From positions 1 through 13,939 of the forward strand of contig JBIOUF010000221.1 of assembly GCA_044866695.1 (NCBI GenBank): a stretch of 13,939 nucleotides of DNA, read 5' to 3'. Shown in pieces: positions 1 through 5,909 of this stretch (within the stretch, counting starts at the first letter, position 1; the number at the start of each line of letters is the position of its first letter). This stretch comes from JBIOUF01 sp044866695. Its GTDB lineage: Bacteria; Actinomycetota; Actinomycetes; Propionibacteriales; Nocardioidaceae. A program made the translations under genes and the position numbers. Under the pieces are notes generated by a model. It was not told where the DNA came from. It saw only the letters and a program-made list of their open reading frames with translations, and did not search any database.

Positions 1-146
1 GCCACCCAAGCGCGCAGCGGCCGACCCGGCACCGACGCCACATCGGGCCACCGCCCGCTGTCGATGGCGCCGGTCGTGGGTGCGGGTTCGGGGGACGGCG
101 CCGCGGGCCGGTGGCTCGTCACGGTGCCGCCCGGCGGGCCGGTCAT
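1..146 (-). CDS. Start of a third gene in the oxidase-DUF1365 operon, probable CFA-synthase-like methyltransferase (partial)
   Basis: An ATG at 146-144 overlaps the TGA of the DUF1365 gene in an ATGA junction and opens a frame with no stop through all 48 codons to the window edge. The N-terminal residues are Pro/Ala/Thr-rich, then read RWPDVASVPGRPLRAWVA. No domain is visible in so short a piece. What is seen is the coupled start and the open frame. What is known is that COG2907 oxidase and DUF1365 genes are commonly followed by a SAM-dependent cyclopropane-fatty-acid-synthase-like methyltransferase, whose N-terminus often has a short variable lead before a helix of this kind. The product assignment is therefore inferred from context; the existence of a gene is better supported. 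Confidence 0.5.
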   Translation of the reverse strand, partial: MTGPPGGTVTSHRPAAPSPEPAPTTGAIDSGRWPDVASVPGRPLRAWV

Positions 147-892
147 GACCGCCCTCCGAGGTCGCCGGGGATGGCCGGACCGGGTGGCGAGCCGGTCCGG
201 GCCCCGGCCGGGACCGGTCCGGCGCTCGGCGGGTCGGAGGGCCGTGGGTAGGTGCGCAGCCCCTGGCGGTAGAGGGCGAGGCCGTGCCGGCGGATGCCGG
301 CCATGACCGCGCGGGTCTCCAGCGGCCGGTGCAGCGCGTCGGACAGCCGGGCCCCGTCGCGGCGTACGCCGGTCATGGTGGCCAGGAACGGCGCGTGCCC
401 GGCCCGGTGCAGGGTGACCGCGACGGTGAGGGAGTCGCCCGGCAGCGGGAGCCGGAGGGTGTACGCGCCGTCCACGGGGTTGAACGGCGAGACGTAGAGC
501 GCCTTGTCGGCGCGCGGGTCGTCGGCCGCCAGGACGTAGGCGTGCCGGCCCCCGTAGGTGTTGCGGACCTCGGCCACGACGTGACCGAGCCGCCCGGCGC
601 CGGTCAGGCAGTAGAACACCGTCAGCGGGTTGAACACATAGCCGTACACCCGCGGCTGGGCCAGCATCAGCACCCGCGCGGGCTCGATGCCGTGCCCGGC
701 CAGCAGCCCGCGTACGTCGACGTGGTCGGCGGGGTCGAACCGGCACAGCCGGTGCAGCGGCCCGGACAGCCGGGGCGGGTCGTCCGCGTCGACCAGCCAG
801 GTCGTCATCTGGTGCCGCACGTGGTGCTCGACCGGCTCGGTCCGGCGGTGCGCCACCTCGACGTCGTAGCAGGCCGGCGTGGTCGGGCTCAC
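143..892 (-). CDS. DUF1365 family protein
   Basis: The protein has 249 residues. The GTG start at 892-890 overlaps the TGA of the upstream oxidase gene in a GTGA junction, which fixes the start and implies translational coupling. Family-typical blocks are visible: an opening segment VEVAHRRTEPVEHHVRHQMTTW (split here only by reading, residues 11-32), YGYVFNPLTVFYC at 83-95, EVRNTYGGRH at 108-117, ALYVSPFNPVDG at 131-142, and GLRTYPRP near 221-228. The last 20 or so residues are a Pro/Gly-rich tail. DUF1365 (COG3496) proteins have no established biochemical reaction; they recur beside COG2907 flavoproteins and CFA-synthase-like methyltransferases, and so are assumed to act in membrane-lipid modification. 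Its stop overlaps the start of the next gene by ATGA, so all three genes are probably translated from one message. Confidence 0.9.
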   Translation of the reverse strand: MSPTTPACYDVEVAHRRTEPVEHHVRHQMTTWLVDADDPPRLSGPLHRLCRFDPADHVDVRGLLAGHGIEPARVLMLAQPRVYGYVFNPLTVFYCLTGAGRLGHVVAEVRNTYGGRHAYVLAADDPRADKALYVSPFNPVDGAYTLRLPLPGDSLTVAVTLHRAGHAPFLATMTGVRRDGARLSDALHRPLETRAVMAGIRRHGLALYRQGLRTYPRPSDPPSAGPVPAGARTGSPPGPAIPGDLGGRS

Positions 893-2178
893 CAGCTCGC
901 CCCGAGGCTGGCGGCGGCGGCCACGCCGGAGCGGCAGCCGTCCTCGTGGAACCCCCAGCCGTGGTAGGCGCCGGCGAAGGCCAGCACGCCGTCGGCCAGC
1001 TCGGGGAGGCGCCGCTGGGCGGCGACCGACGCGGGGGTGAACACCGGGTGCCGGTAGTCCATGCGGTCCAGGACCCGGCCGGGGTCGATGCTCCCCGGGT
1101 CGTTGAGCGTCGCCAGGAACGGCTCCGGGGTGGGCAGCCGTTGCAGCCGGGTGAGGTCGTAGCTGACCTCGACGGCGGCGGCGGGCGTCGTACAGGAGCG
1201 CATCAGGTAGTTCCACGACGCCCGGGCGCGGTGCGCGCGCGGCAGCACACGGGCGTCCTGGTGCAGCACCGTGCGGTTGGCGGAGTACTCGAAGGCGCCG
1301 AGCACCTCGCGCTGGAGCCACGTGGGCCGGCTCAGCAGGCGCAGCGCGTCGTCGGGATGGGTGGCCAGCACCACCGCGTCGAAGCGCGCCACGTCGTCGG
1401 CGTCGTCGCGGACCTCCACGCCACCGGCTACCCTCGCCACGGACCGGACCGGGGTGGCGGTGCGGACCGCGGCGAGGTTCTTCGCCGCGCGCTCGACGTA
1501 CCGCCGCGACCCGCCGACGACGGTGCGCCACTGCGGCGAGCCGGTCAGGCTGAGCATGCCGTGGTTGGACAGGAACTCGAAGAGGTAGCGGGCCGGGTAG
1601 CGCCCCGCGGCATCCGCGCCGCAGGACCACACGCACGAGACGAGCGGGGCCATGAAGTGGGACCGGAAGAACCCGCTGAACCGGCCCGCGTCGAGGAACT
1701 CCTCGAGGGTGGCCAGGTCGTCGGGGTCGTCGGCCGGCGACTCAAGCAACGCGCGGGCCCGGCGGTGGAAGCGCGGCACCTCGCCGAGCAGTCTCAGGTA
1801 GGCGGGCCTGGCCAGGGTCCGGGCACTGGGGAACAGGCCGGACGGCCCGCGCGCGCCGGCGTACTCGAGTCCGCACTGACGGCAGCTCACCGACATGCTC
1901 ATCTCGGCCGGCTGGGTGGTGACGCCGAGCTCGCCGAACAGCCGGGTCAGCAGCGGGTAGGTCCGCTGGTTGTGCACCAGGAAGCCGGTGTCGACGGCCA
2001 GCCACCGGCCGCGGGAGTCGGTGAGCTCGTGGGTGTGCGCGTGTCCGCCGAGCCGGGGCTCGGACTCGTACACGGTGACCTCGGCGGCGCGCTGCAGCAG
2101 GTAAGCCGCGGTCAGCCCGGAAACGCCGGCCCCCACGACCGCGACCCGCCGCCGCCGGTCTACAGGAGTGCTGTGCAT
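889..2178 (-). CDS. FAD-dependent amine-oxidase-like protein (COG2907 type)
   Basis: The protein has 429 residues. The N-terminus carries a dinucleotide-binding fold: VAVVGAGVSGLTAAYLLQ at 12-29, with the G16-x-G18-x-x-G21 motif, an acidic strand end at E38, and RLGGHAHT at 42-49. The C-terminal FAD-contact segment is FAGAYHGWGFHEDGCRSG at about 401-418, as in COG2907 flavoproteins. A CxxC pair lies at SCRQCG (98-103). The ATG at 2178 was chosen because the Rossmann fold begins 11 residues later; only a weak Shine-Dalgarno (GGA/GAAG) precedes it, and a TTG two codons upstream is an alternative. Relatives act on acyl chains or carotenoid-like lipids, for example the UfaD desaturation step of furan fatty acid synthesis, but the substrate cannot be read here. 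It is the first gene of the coupled trio and is divergent from the B12-binding MerR regulator. Confidence 0.88.
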   Translation of the reverse strand: MHSTPVDRRRRVAVVGAGVSGLTAAYLLQRAAEVTVYESEPRLGGHAHTHELTDSRGRWLAVDTGFLVHNQRTYPLLTRLFGELGVTTQPAEMSMSVSCRQCGLEYAGARGPSGLFPSARTLARPAYLRLLGEVPRFHRRARALLESPADDPDDLATLEEFLDAGRFSGFFRSHFMAPLVSCVWSCGADAAGRYPARYLFEFLSNHGMLSLTGSPQWRTVVGGSRRYVERAAKNLAAVRTATPVRSVARVAGGVEVRDDADDVARFDAVVLATHPDDALRLLSRPTWLQREVLGAFEYSANRTVLHQDARVLPRAHRARASWNYLMRSCTTPAAAVEVSYDLTRLQRLPTPEPFLATLNDPGSIDPGRVLDRMDYRHPVFTPASVAAQRRLPELADGVLAFAGAYHGWGFHEDGCRSGVAAAASLGASW

Positions 2179-2192
2179 CTTCAATCCAGTCC

Positions 2193-2225
2193 GTGTGTCT
2201 AAGGTTTGTCTAATGTATGACCGAC
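2193..2225. promoter_or_regulatory. Operator-like array 1: three 11-bp direct repeats before the oxidase gene
   Basis: The heptamers GTGTGTC (2193-2199), GTTTGTC (2204-2210) and GTATGAC (2215-2221) recur with exactly 11-bp spacing. Units 1 and 2 agree at 9 of 11 positions; unit 3 is weaker. The array ends 15 bp upstream of the oxidase ATG at 2178, so a protein bound here would cover its promoter or leader. Tetrameric CarH of Thermus is known to bind tandem direct repeats of about 11 bp. Assignment to the adjacent regulator is inference. Confidence 0.6.
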
Positions 2226-2257
2226 AGTGTGCGGCAGATTCTGGCGAGAGACAAGTG

Positions 2258-2290
2258 CGTTGACGCAGGTTTGTCGATAGATTGTCCAGG
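2258..2290. promoter_or_regulatory. Operator-like array 2: three 11-bp direct repeats before the B12-binding regulator
   Basis: CGTTGAC (2258-2264), GTTTGTC (2269-2275) and GATTGTC (2280-2286) recur with 11-bp spacing. The middle unit is identical to the middle unit of array 1. The array lies just upstream of the regulator's Shine-Dalgarno and start, suggesting autoregulation. A TTGACG at 2260-2265 and a TAGATT at 2278-2283 resemble promoter hexamers, but their mutual spacing (12 bp) is too short for one sigma-70 promoter, so no promoter is called. Confidence 0.5.
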
Positions 2291-2307
2291 ACGGAGAGGA
2301 CGACCGG

Positions 2308-3159
2308 GTGTACACCATCAAGCAGGCCGCGCAGGTCACCGGGGTCCCGGGAGGCACCCTGCGAGCGTGGGAGCGCCGGTACGGCGTGGTCAGGCCGGCG
2401 CGCACCGACGGCGGCTACCGGCTCTACGACGACGACGCGATCCGGCGGATCCAGCAGATGCGCGCCCTCGTCGACGCCGGATGGGCCCCGGCGCGGGCCG
2501 CGGAGCACCTGCGCGAGCACGGCGTCGCACCGGACACCGCGGGGATCTCCCTGGACGCGCTGGCCGGGTTCGCGGCGGTCTTCGACGCCCAGGGCACCGA
2601 CCGGGTCCTGGACGAGGTGTTCGCGCGCAGCAGCTTCGAGCGGGCCGTCGACGAGTGGCTGATGCCGGCACTGGTGCGGCTCGGGGAGGCCTGGGCCTCG
2701 GGCGAGGCGTCGGTGGCGGGGGAGCACCTGGTCAGCGCGACCGTCCAGCGCCGCCTCGCGGCGGCCTTCGAGGCGGCCGGGCGCGCCGACGGGGCACCGC
2801 GCGTGCTCAGCGGGCTACCGCCCGGAGCGCGTCACGAGCTCGGCGCGCTGGCCTTCGCCACGGCTGCCCGCCGGGCCGGACTGGACGTGGTCTACCTCGG
2901 CGCCGACCTGCCCGAGGAGAGCTGGGCGCGGGCGTGGGAGGTCATCGAGCCGCACGCGGTCGCGCTGTCCGTGCCCACCCCGGACGACGTCGGTCCCGCG
3001 CGGCGGGTGGCGGCCCTGCTCGAGGAGCTGGATCCCGGGCTCGCGGTGTACGCCGGCGGCGCGCACCAGGCCGAGGTGGCGCCGGGGCTGCGGCTGCTCG
3101 GGCACGGCATCGGCGACGCGGCGGGCATCGTCGCCGCCGACCTGCGTCGCCGAGGCTAG
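2308..3159 (+). CDS. litR: MerR-family regulator with cobalamin-binding domain, CarH/LitR-type photoreceptor
   Basis: The protein has 283 residues, with a GTG start seven bases after GGAGAGGA (2293-2300). Domains in order: a MerR winged helix (about 1-70) with YTIKQAAQVTGVPGGTLRAWERRYG and GGYRLYDDDAIRRI; a four-helix cobalamin-cap domain (about 80-160) with the W129-x9-E139-H140 signature in AWASGEASVAGEH; and a Rossmann B12-binding domain (about 165-283) with H176-E-L-G179. In CarH the W, E and H residues pack over the adenosyl group and the HxxG histidine is the lower cobalt ligand, so dark repression and release by light is the expected behaviour. The Asp of the classical DxHxxG motif is Ala174. 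A glycine-rich YAGGAH lies at 248-253. The divergent lipid-modification genes and the intergenic repeats are the likely targets. A non-light, cobalamin-sensing role remains possible. Confidence 0.88.
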   Translation: MYTIKQAAQVTGVPGGTLRAWERRYGVVRPARTDGGYRLYDDDAIRRIQQMRALVDAGWAPARAAEHLREHGVAPDTAGISLDALAGFAAVFDAQGTDRVLDEVFARSSFERAVDEWLMPALVRLGEAWASGEASVAGEHLVSATVQRRLAAAFEAAGRADGAPRVLSGLPPGARHELGALAFATAARRAGLDVVYLGADLPEESWARAWEVIEPHAVALSVPTPDDVGPARRVAALLEELDPGLAVYAGGAHQAEVAPGLRLLGHGIGDAAGIVAADLRRRG

Positions 3160-3205
3160 CGGCCCATGGCATCAGCAGGCGCCGGGCCGGACTGTGGCCG
3201 ATCAG

Positions 3206-3248
3206 GACACGTCTTCCGCGTGTCGGTGTCGTCTGCGGCCACCCGCAG
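3206..3248. terminator. Candidate bidirectional terminator between convergent genes
   Basis: Two short hairpins lie between the convergent regulator (stop at 3159) and VOC gene (stop at 3296). The first pairs GACACG (3206-3211) with CGTGTC (3219-3224) around a 7-nt loop. The second pairs CTGCGG (3233-3238) with CCGCAG (3243-3248) around a 4-nt loop. Neither has a clear T-tract on either strand. Such stems are common by chance at this GC content, so only the convergent context supports the call. Confidence 0.35.
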
Positions 3249-3295
3249 GCATCCGTGCCGCCAAGGGCCACCGCGGGGTCAGCCGGTGGCGCCGG

Positions 3296-3733
3296 TCAGT
3301 CGAGGCAGAACTCGTTGCCTTCGGGGTCGGCCATGACGATGTGACCGGCGCCGAGCGGGGGGGCCGGCTCGTGGCGGTCCAGGCGGGTGGCGCCGTGGGA
3401 GACCAGCCGCTCGGCCTCGGCCTCCAGGGCGGCCATCCGCGCGGCGCCGTCGAGCCCGGGGGCGGCGCGGACGTCGAGGTGGACGCGGTTCTTGGTCCGC
3501 TTCGGCTCCGGCACCCGCTGGAAGAACAGCCTCGGTCCCGCGCCGTCGGGGTCGACGACCGCCGAGGCGTCGCCCCGGCGCTCGGGCGGCACGCCCAGCG
3601 CGTCCAGCGCCTGCTCCCAGGACCGGAAGCCCGGGGGCGGGTCCTGGAGCCGGTAGCCGAGGGCCTCGGCCCAGAACGCGGCCAGCCGCGCCGGGTCGGC
3701 GCAGTCGACGGTGACCTGGACGTCGCGGGCCAT
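3296..3733 (-). CDS. VOC superfamily (glyoxalase-like) protein
   Basis: The protein has 145 residues and is complete. It shows the paired beta-alpha-beta-beta-beta repeat of the vicinal oxygen chelate fold: the first module opens VQVTVDCADPARLAAFWAEALGY (residues 5-27) and the second spans NRVHLDVRAAPGLDG (82-96) to GHIVMADPEGNEFCLD at the C-terminus. H85 and E141 sit where metal ligands are found in metal-binding members, but the first module has Gln/Thr in the usual His position, so a complete metal site is doubtful. This Glyoxalase_6-like subgroup is abundant in actinobacteria and mostly of unknown substrate. The ATG at 3733 follows the DinB gene stop by one base, with GGGAGGCGAG as a good Shine-Dalgarno inside the upstream coding end, so the two genes are probably co-transcribed and coupled. 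Confidence 0.88.
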   Translation of the reverse strand: MARDVQVTVDCADPARLAAFWAEALGYRLQDPPPGFRSWEQALDALGVPPERRGDASAVVDPDGAGPRLFFQRVPEPKRTKNRVHLDVRAAPGLDGAARMAALEAEAERLVSHGATRLDRHEPAPPLGAGHIVMADPEGNEFCLD

Positions 3734-3734
3734 C

Positions 3735-4319
3735 TCAGCTCGCCTCCCGCCGGGCCTGCCGGTGGGTGTGCCGGTAGAGGTCGCGGAGCAGGCACACCTC
3801 GGCCAGGTGGTGGACCAGCTCGCGGTTGACGTGCAGCACCAGCTCCGCCACGGGATGCTCCGCCCACGGTCCCTCCGCCTCCCCGCACGGTCGGGCCAGG
3901 CCGGCCTCGCCGAGGGCTTCCACCCCGGCCACCCAGGTGGCGTACTCGTCGTCGAGCTGCCTCATGGCGTCGGCCGCGGTGGCGGCGTAGGAGAACGCCT
4001 GGTAGTCGGTGGGCGCCCGGCCGAAGTGGGCGGCGTTGCGCATCGCGAGCACCCCGACCACGACGTGCCCGAGCCGCCAGGCGATCGTGGTGAACGGCGG
4101 CGGGTCGGGCTCGGGGAACGCGAAGTCGATGGTCATCGCGCCCGACCCCGCCTGCACCGGCGCGGCGCCGGTGCCGCGCGGCCGCACGCTCCAGCACCGC
4201 GGCGCCGGCTCCCAGAGGTACTCCTCGTCGGTGAGCCCCTCCAGCCGGCCGCGCAGCTGGTGGGTCCAGTGCCAGGCGATCTGGTCTCGGAGCAGGGCGT
4301 TCCAGGTCAGGTCCGTCAT
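3735..4319 (-). CDS. DinB superfamily protein
   Basis: The protein has 194 residues. It resembles the DinB/YfiT four-helix-bundle family: an N-terminal helix with RDQIAWHWTHQLRGRLEGLTDEEYLWEPAP (split: RDQIAWHWTHQLRGRL at 11-26 and EEYLWEPAP at 32-40), WRLGHVVVGVLAMRN at 81-95, and a last helix NRELVHHLAEVCLLRDLYR at 165-183. H85 and the H170/H171 pair are plausible metal ligands. Members of this fold include mycothiol- or bacillithiol-dependent transferases and stress-induced proteins, but most have no known reaction, and I cannot assign one. The ATG at 4319 was preferred because AAGG lies eight bases before it; an in-frame ATG at 4337 would add six residues. It is followed after one base by the VOC gene. 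A 22-bp tandem repeat array lies upstream. Confidence 0.85.
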   Translation of the reverse strand: MTDLTWNALLRDQIAWHWTHQLRGRLEGLTDEEYLWEPAPRCWSVRPRGTGAAPVQAGSGAMTIDFAFPEPDPPPFTTIAWRLGHVVVGVLAMRNAAHFGRAPTDYQAFSYAATAADAMRQLDDEYATWVAGVEALGEAGLARPCGEAEGPWAEHPVAELVLHVNRELVHHLAEVCLLRDLYRHTHRQARREAS

Positions 4320-4368
4320 GGCTCGAGCCTTACCCATCCTGCGGACAGAACCCGTCCCGACCAGCCCC

Positions 4369-4478
4369 CGAGGTCCTCGCCGCACCAACCTTGACGGCTC
4401 GGCGCGCCAGCATTGACGGCTCGACGCACCGACATTGACGGCTCGACGCGCCAACATTGACGGCTCGGCGGGGCGAGA
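4369..4478. repeat. Tandem array of 22-bp units (four clear copies plus a degenerate fifth)
   Basis: Units begin at 4391, 4413, 4435 and 4457, each opening TTGACGGCTCG and continuing with a variable RCGCRCCRRCA half. The fourth unit diverges after TTGACGGCTCGGCG. The 22 bases before the first unit (4369-4390) match the second half of the unit at 13 of 15 positions. The unit contains an imperfect dyad, GGC-N7-GCC around TCGACG. There is no unique spacer between units, so it is not a CRISPR. It occupies the gap between the divergent DinB and amidohydrolase genes. Its function is unknown; an intergenic dispersed element or a multi-site operator are both possible. Confidence 0.85.
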
Positions 4479-4511
4479 TCGAGGGGGGCAGGTCGGAGAA
4501 CGGGGGGCGGG

Positions 4512-5723
4512 GTGATGATCGCGCCGGATAGCGTGGGGGCCGTGAACCTGACCCGGGTGGTGCGCGGGTACGCCGACGAGCTCGTCGAGCTGCGTCGCGA
4601 CCTGCACGCCCACCCGGAGCTGGCCTGGGCCGAGGAGCGCACCACCGGCATCGTCGCCAAGCGGCTCGGGGACGCCGGGGTCCGGGTCCAGCAGCTGTCC
4701 TCGACGGGCCTGCTCGCCGAGCTGGGTCCCGAGGACGGTCCCGTCGTGGCGCTGCGCGCCGACCTGGACGCCCTGCCCATCGACGACCGCTCCGAGGAGC
4801 CCTGGTCCAGCGAGGTGCCCGGTGTCGCGCACGCCTGCGGCCACGACGTGCACGTCGCCGCGCTGGTGGGCGCGGGCCTGGCACTGGCCGAGGCGGACCT
4901 GCCCGGCCGGGTGCGGCTGCTGTTCCAGCCCGCCGAGGAGGTGATGCCCGGCGGCGCGCTCGCCCTCATCGACGCCGGAGCCCTCGAGGAGGTGACCCAC
5001 GTCTTCGGCCTGCACTGCGACCCCGCGCTCGACGTCGGGAAGGTGGGCCTCCGGGTGGGACCGCTCACCGGGGCCGCCGACTCGCTGCGGGTCGACCTGC
5101 GCGGCCGGGGCGGGCACACCAGCCGGCCGCACCTCACCCAGGACCTCACCTACGCGCTGGGCCAGCTGATCACCCAGCTGCCGGGCGCGCTGAGCCGCCG
5201 CCTGGACCCCCGCGCCGGCGCCAGCGTGGTGTGGGGCATCGTCAGGTCCGGCTCGGCGCGCAACGTCATCCCGGCCAGCGGCGAGGCCCAGGGCACCGTC
5301 CGCATGCTCGACTCCGGGGCATGGGCCGAGGCCGAGGACCTGGTCCGCGAGCTGGTCGCCCAGATCGTCGCGCCGTACGGCGTGGACGCGGAGATCACCT
5401 ACCTGCGCGGCGTGCCCCCGGTGGTCAACGAGCCGGCCTCCACCGCGATCCTGGGCGACGCGGTCGAGGACGTCCTGGGCGAGGCCGGGGTCGTCACCAC
5501 CACCCAGAGCCTGGGCGGGGAGGACTTCGGCTGGTACCTCGAGCAGGCCCCCGGCGCGATGGGCCGGCTCGGCACCAGGAGCCCCGGCGGCCCGACCTAC
5601 GACCTGCACCAGGGCGACCTGCGCGTCGACGACCGGGCGGTGCCCATCGGCGCCGCCGTGCTGGCCCAGGCGGCCCTGCAGACCCTCGAGCACCCGCACC
5701 GCCAGCCGCACCGGTCGCACTGA
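4512..5723 (+). CDS. M20D-family amidohydrolase / metallo-carboxypeptidase-like
   Basis: The protein has 403 residues counted from the GTG at 4512; an ATG directly follows at 4515, and a GTG at 4542 is a plausible shorter start because family similarity begins near VNLTRVV. M20D features are clear: LRRDLHAHPEL at 27-37, RADLDALPI at 82-90, HACGHDVH at 107-114, PAEEVMPGGA at 140-149, GLHCDP at 166-171 and GGEDFGWY at 335-342. Predicted metal ligands are C109, H111, E143, H168 and H366. Related enzymes hydrolyse N-acyl amino acids, hippurate or indole-acetyl-amino-acid conjugates; the substrate is not readable here. A dimerisation lid domain occupies roughly residues 185-300. It lies in the same direction as the nucleoside operon but 186 bp upstream of it, with a palindrome between, so co-transcription is uncertain. 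Confidence 0.92.
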   Translation: MMIAPDSVGAVNLTRVVRGYADELVELRRDLHAHPELAWAEERTTGIVAKRLGDAGVRVQQLSSTGLLAELGPEDGPVVALRADLDALPIDDRSEEPWSSEVPGVAHACGHDVHVAALVGAGLALAEADLPGRVRLLFQPAEEVMPGGALALIDAGALEEVTHVFGLHCDPALDVGKVGLRVGPLTGAADSLRVDLRGRGGHTSRPHLTQDLTYALGQLITQLPGALSRRLDPRAGASVVWGIVRSGSARNVIPASGEAQGTVRMLDSGAWAEAEDLVRELVAQIVAPYGVDAEITYLRGVPPVVNEPASTAILGDAVEDVLGEAGVVTTTQSLGGEDFGWYLEQAPGAMGRLGTRSPGGPTYDLHQGDLRVDDRAVPIGAAVLAQAALQTLEHPHRQPHRSH

Positions 5724-5789
5724 CGGCCGCCGACGACCACCGACGACCACCGAGGGCAATGGCTGGCGGGACGCCGGCCGGCGACCCAC

Positions 5790-5811
5790 TAACGACTTCG
5801 TAACGACTGCG
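5790..5811. promoter_or_regulatory. 11-bp direct repeat upstream of the nucleoside operon
   Basis: TAACGACTTCG (5790-5800) is followed immediately by TAACGACTGCG (5801-5811), matching at 10 of 11 positions. Adjacent 11-bp direct repeats are typical binding sites of response regulators and some other activators. This one lies about 100 bp upstream of the lipoprotein start, a sensible place for an operator or activator site. The cognate regulator is not in the window. Confidence 0.4.
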
Positions 5812-5824
5812 CCGCAAACCAGCA

Positions 5825-5850
5825 GCCGGTCCCCGGCTCGGGGGACCGGC
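5825..5850 (+). terminator. 10-bp perfect palindrome: amidohydrolase terminator or operator of the lipoprotein promoter
   Basis: GCCGGTCCCC (5825-5834) pairs perfectly with GGGGACCGGC (5841-5850) around a 6-nt loop. It lies 102 bp after the amidohydrolase stop, so it may end that transcript, though no T-tract follows. Five bases after it is TAGTCT (5855-5860), a TAnnnT-type -10 candidate for the downstream gene. If that is the promoter, the palindrome would overlap the -35 region and act as an operator instead. Confidence 0.5.
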
Positions 5851-5909
5851 CACCTAGTCTCGTGTGCGAGCCGCCCCGGCTGGGTCGGCCCGGATACGAG
5901 GAGGACCCT

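Noticed and set aside
2179..2307. Cobalamin riboswitch upstream of the B12-binding regulator or oxidase
   Set aside because: The gap is only 129 bp, shared by two divergent genes, and no B12-box-like sequence was seen. The direct repeats explain the region better.
2179..2727. N-terminal extension of the FAD oxidase across the intergenic region
   Set aside because: It would run antisense through the regulator gene and its promoter region; the Rossmann fold starts just after the ATG at 2178.
4391..4478. CRISPR array
   Set aside because: The units are directly adjacent with no unique spacers, and no cas gene is present.
5731..5750. Two copies of CGACGACCAC after the amidohydrolase stop
   Set aside because: A two-copy 10-bp repeat of simple GC-rich sequence is expected by chance and has no dyad or positional meaning.
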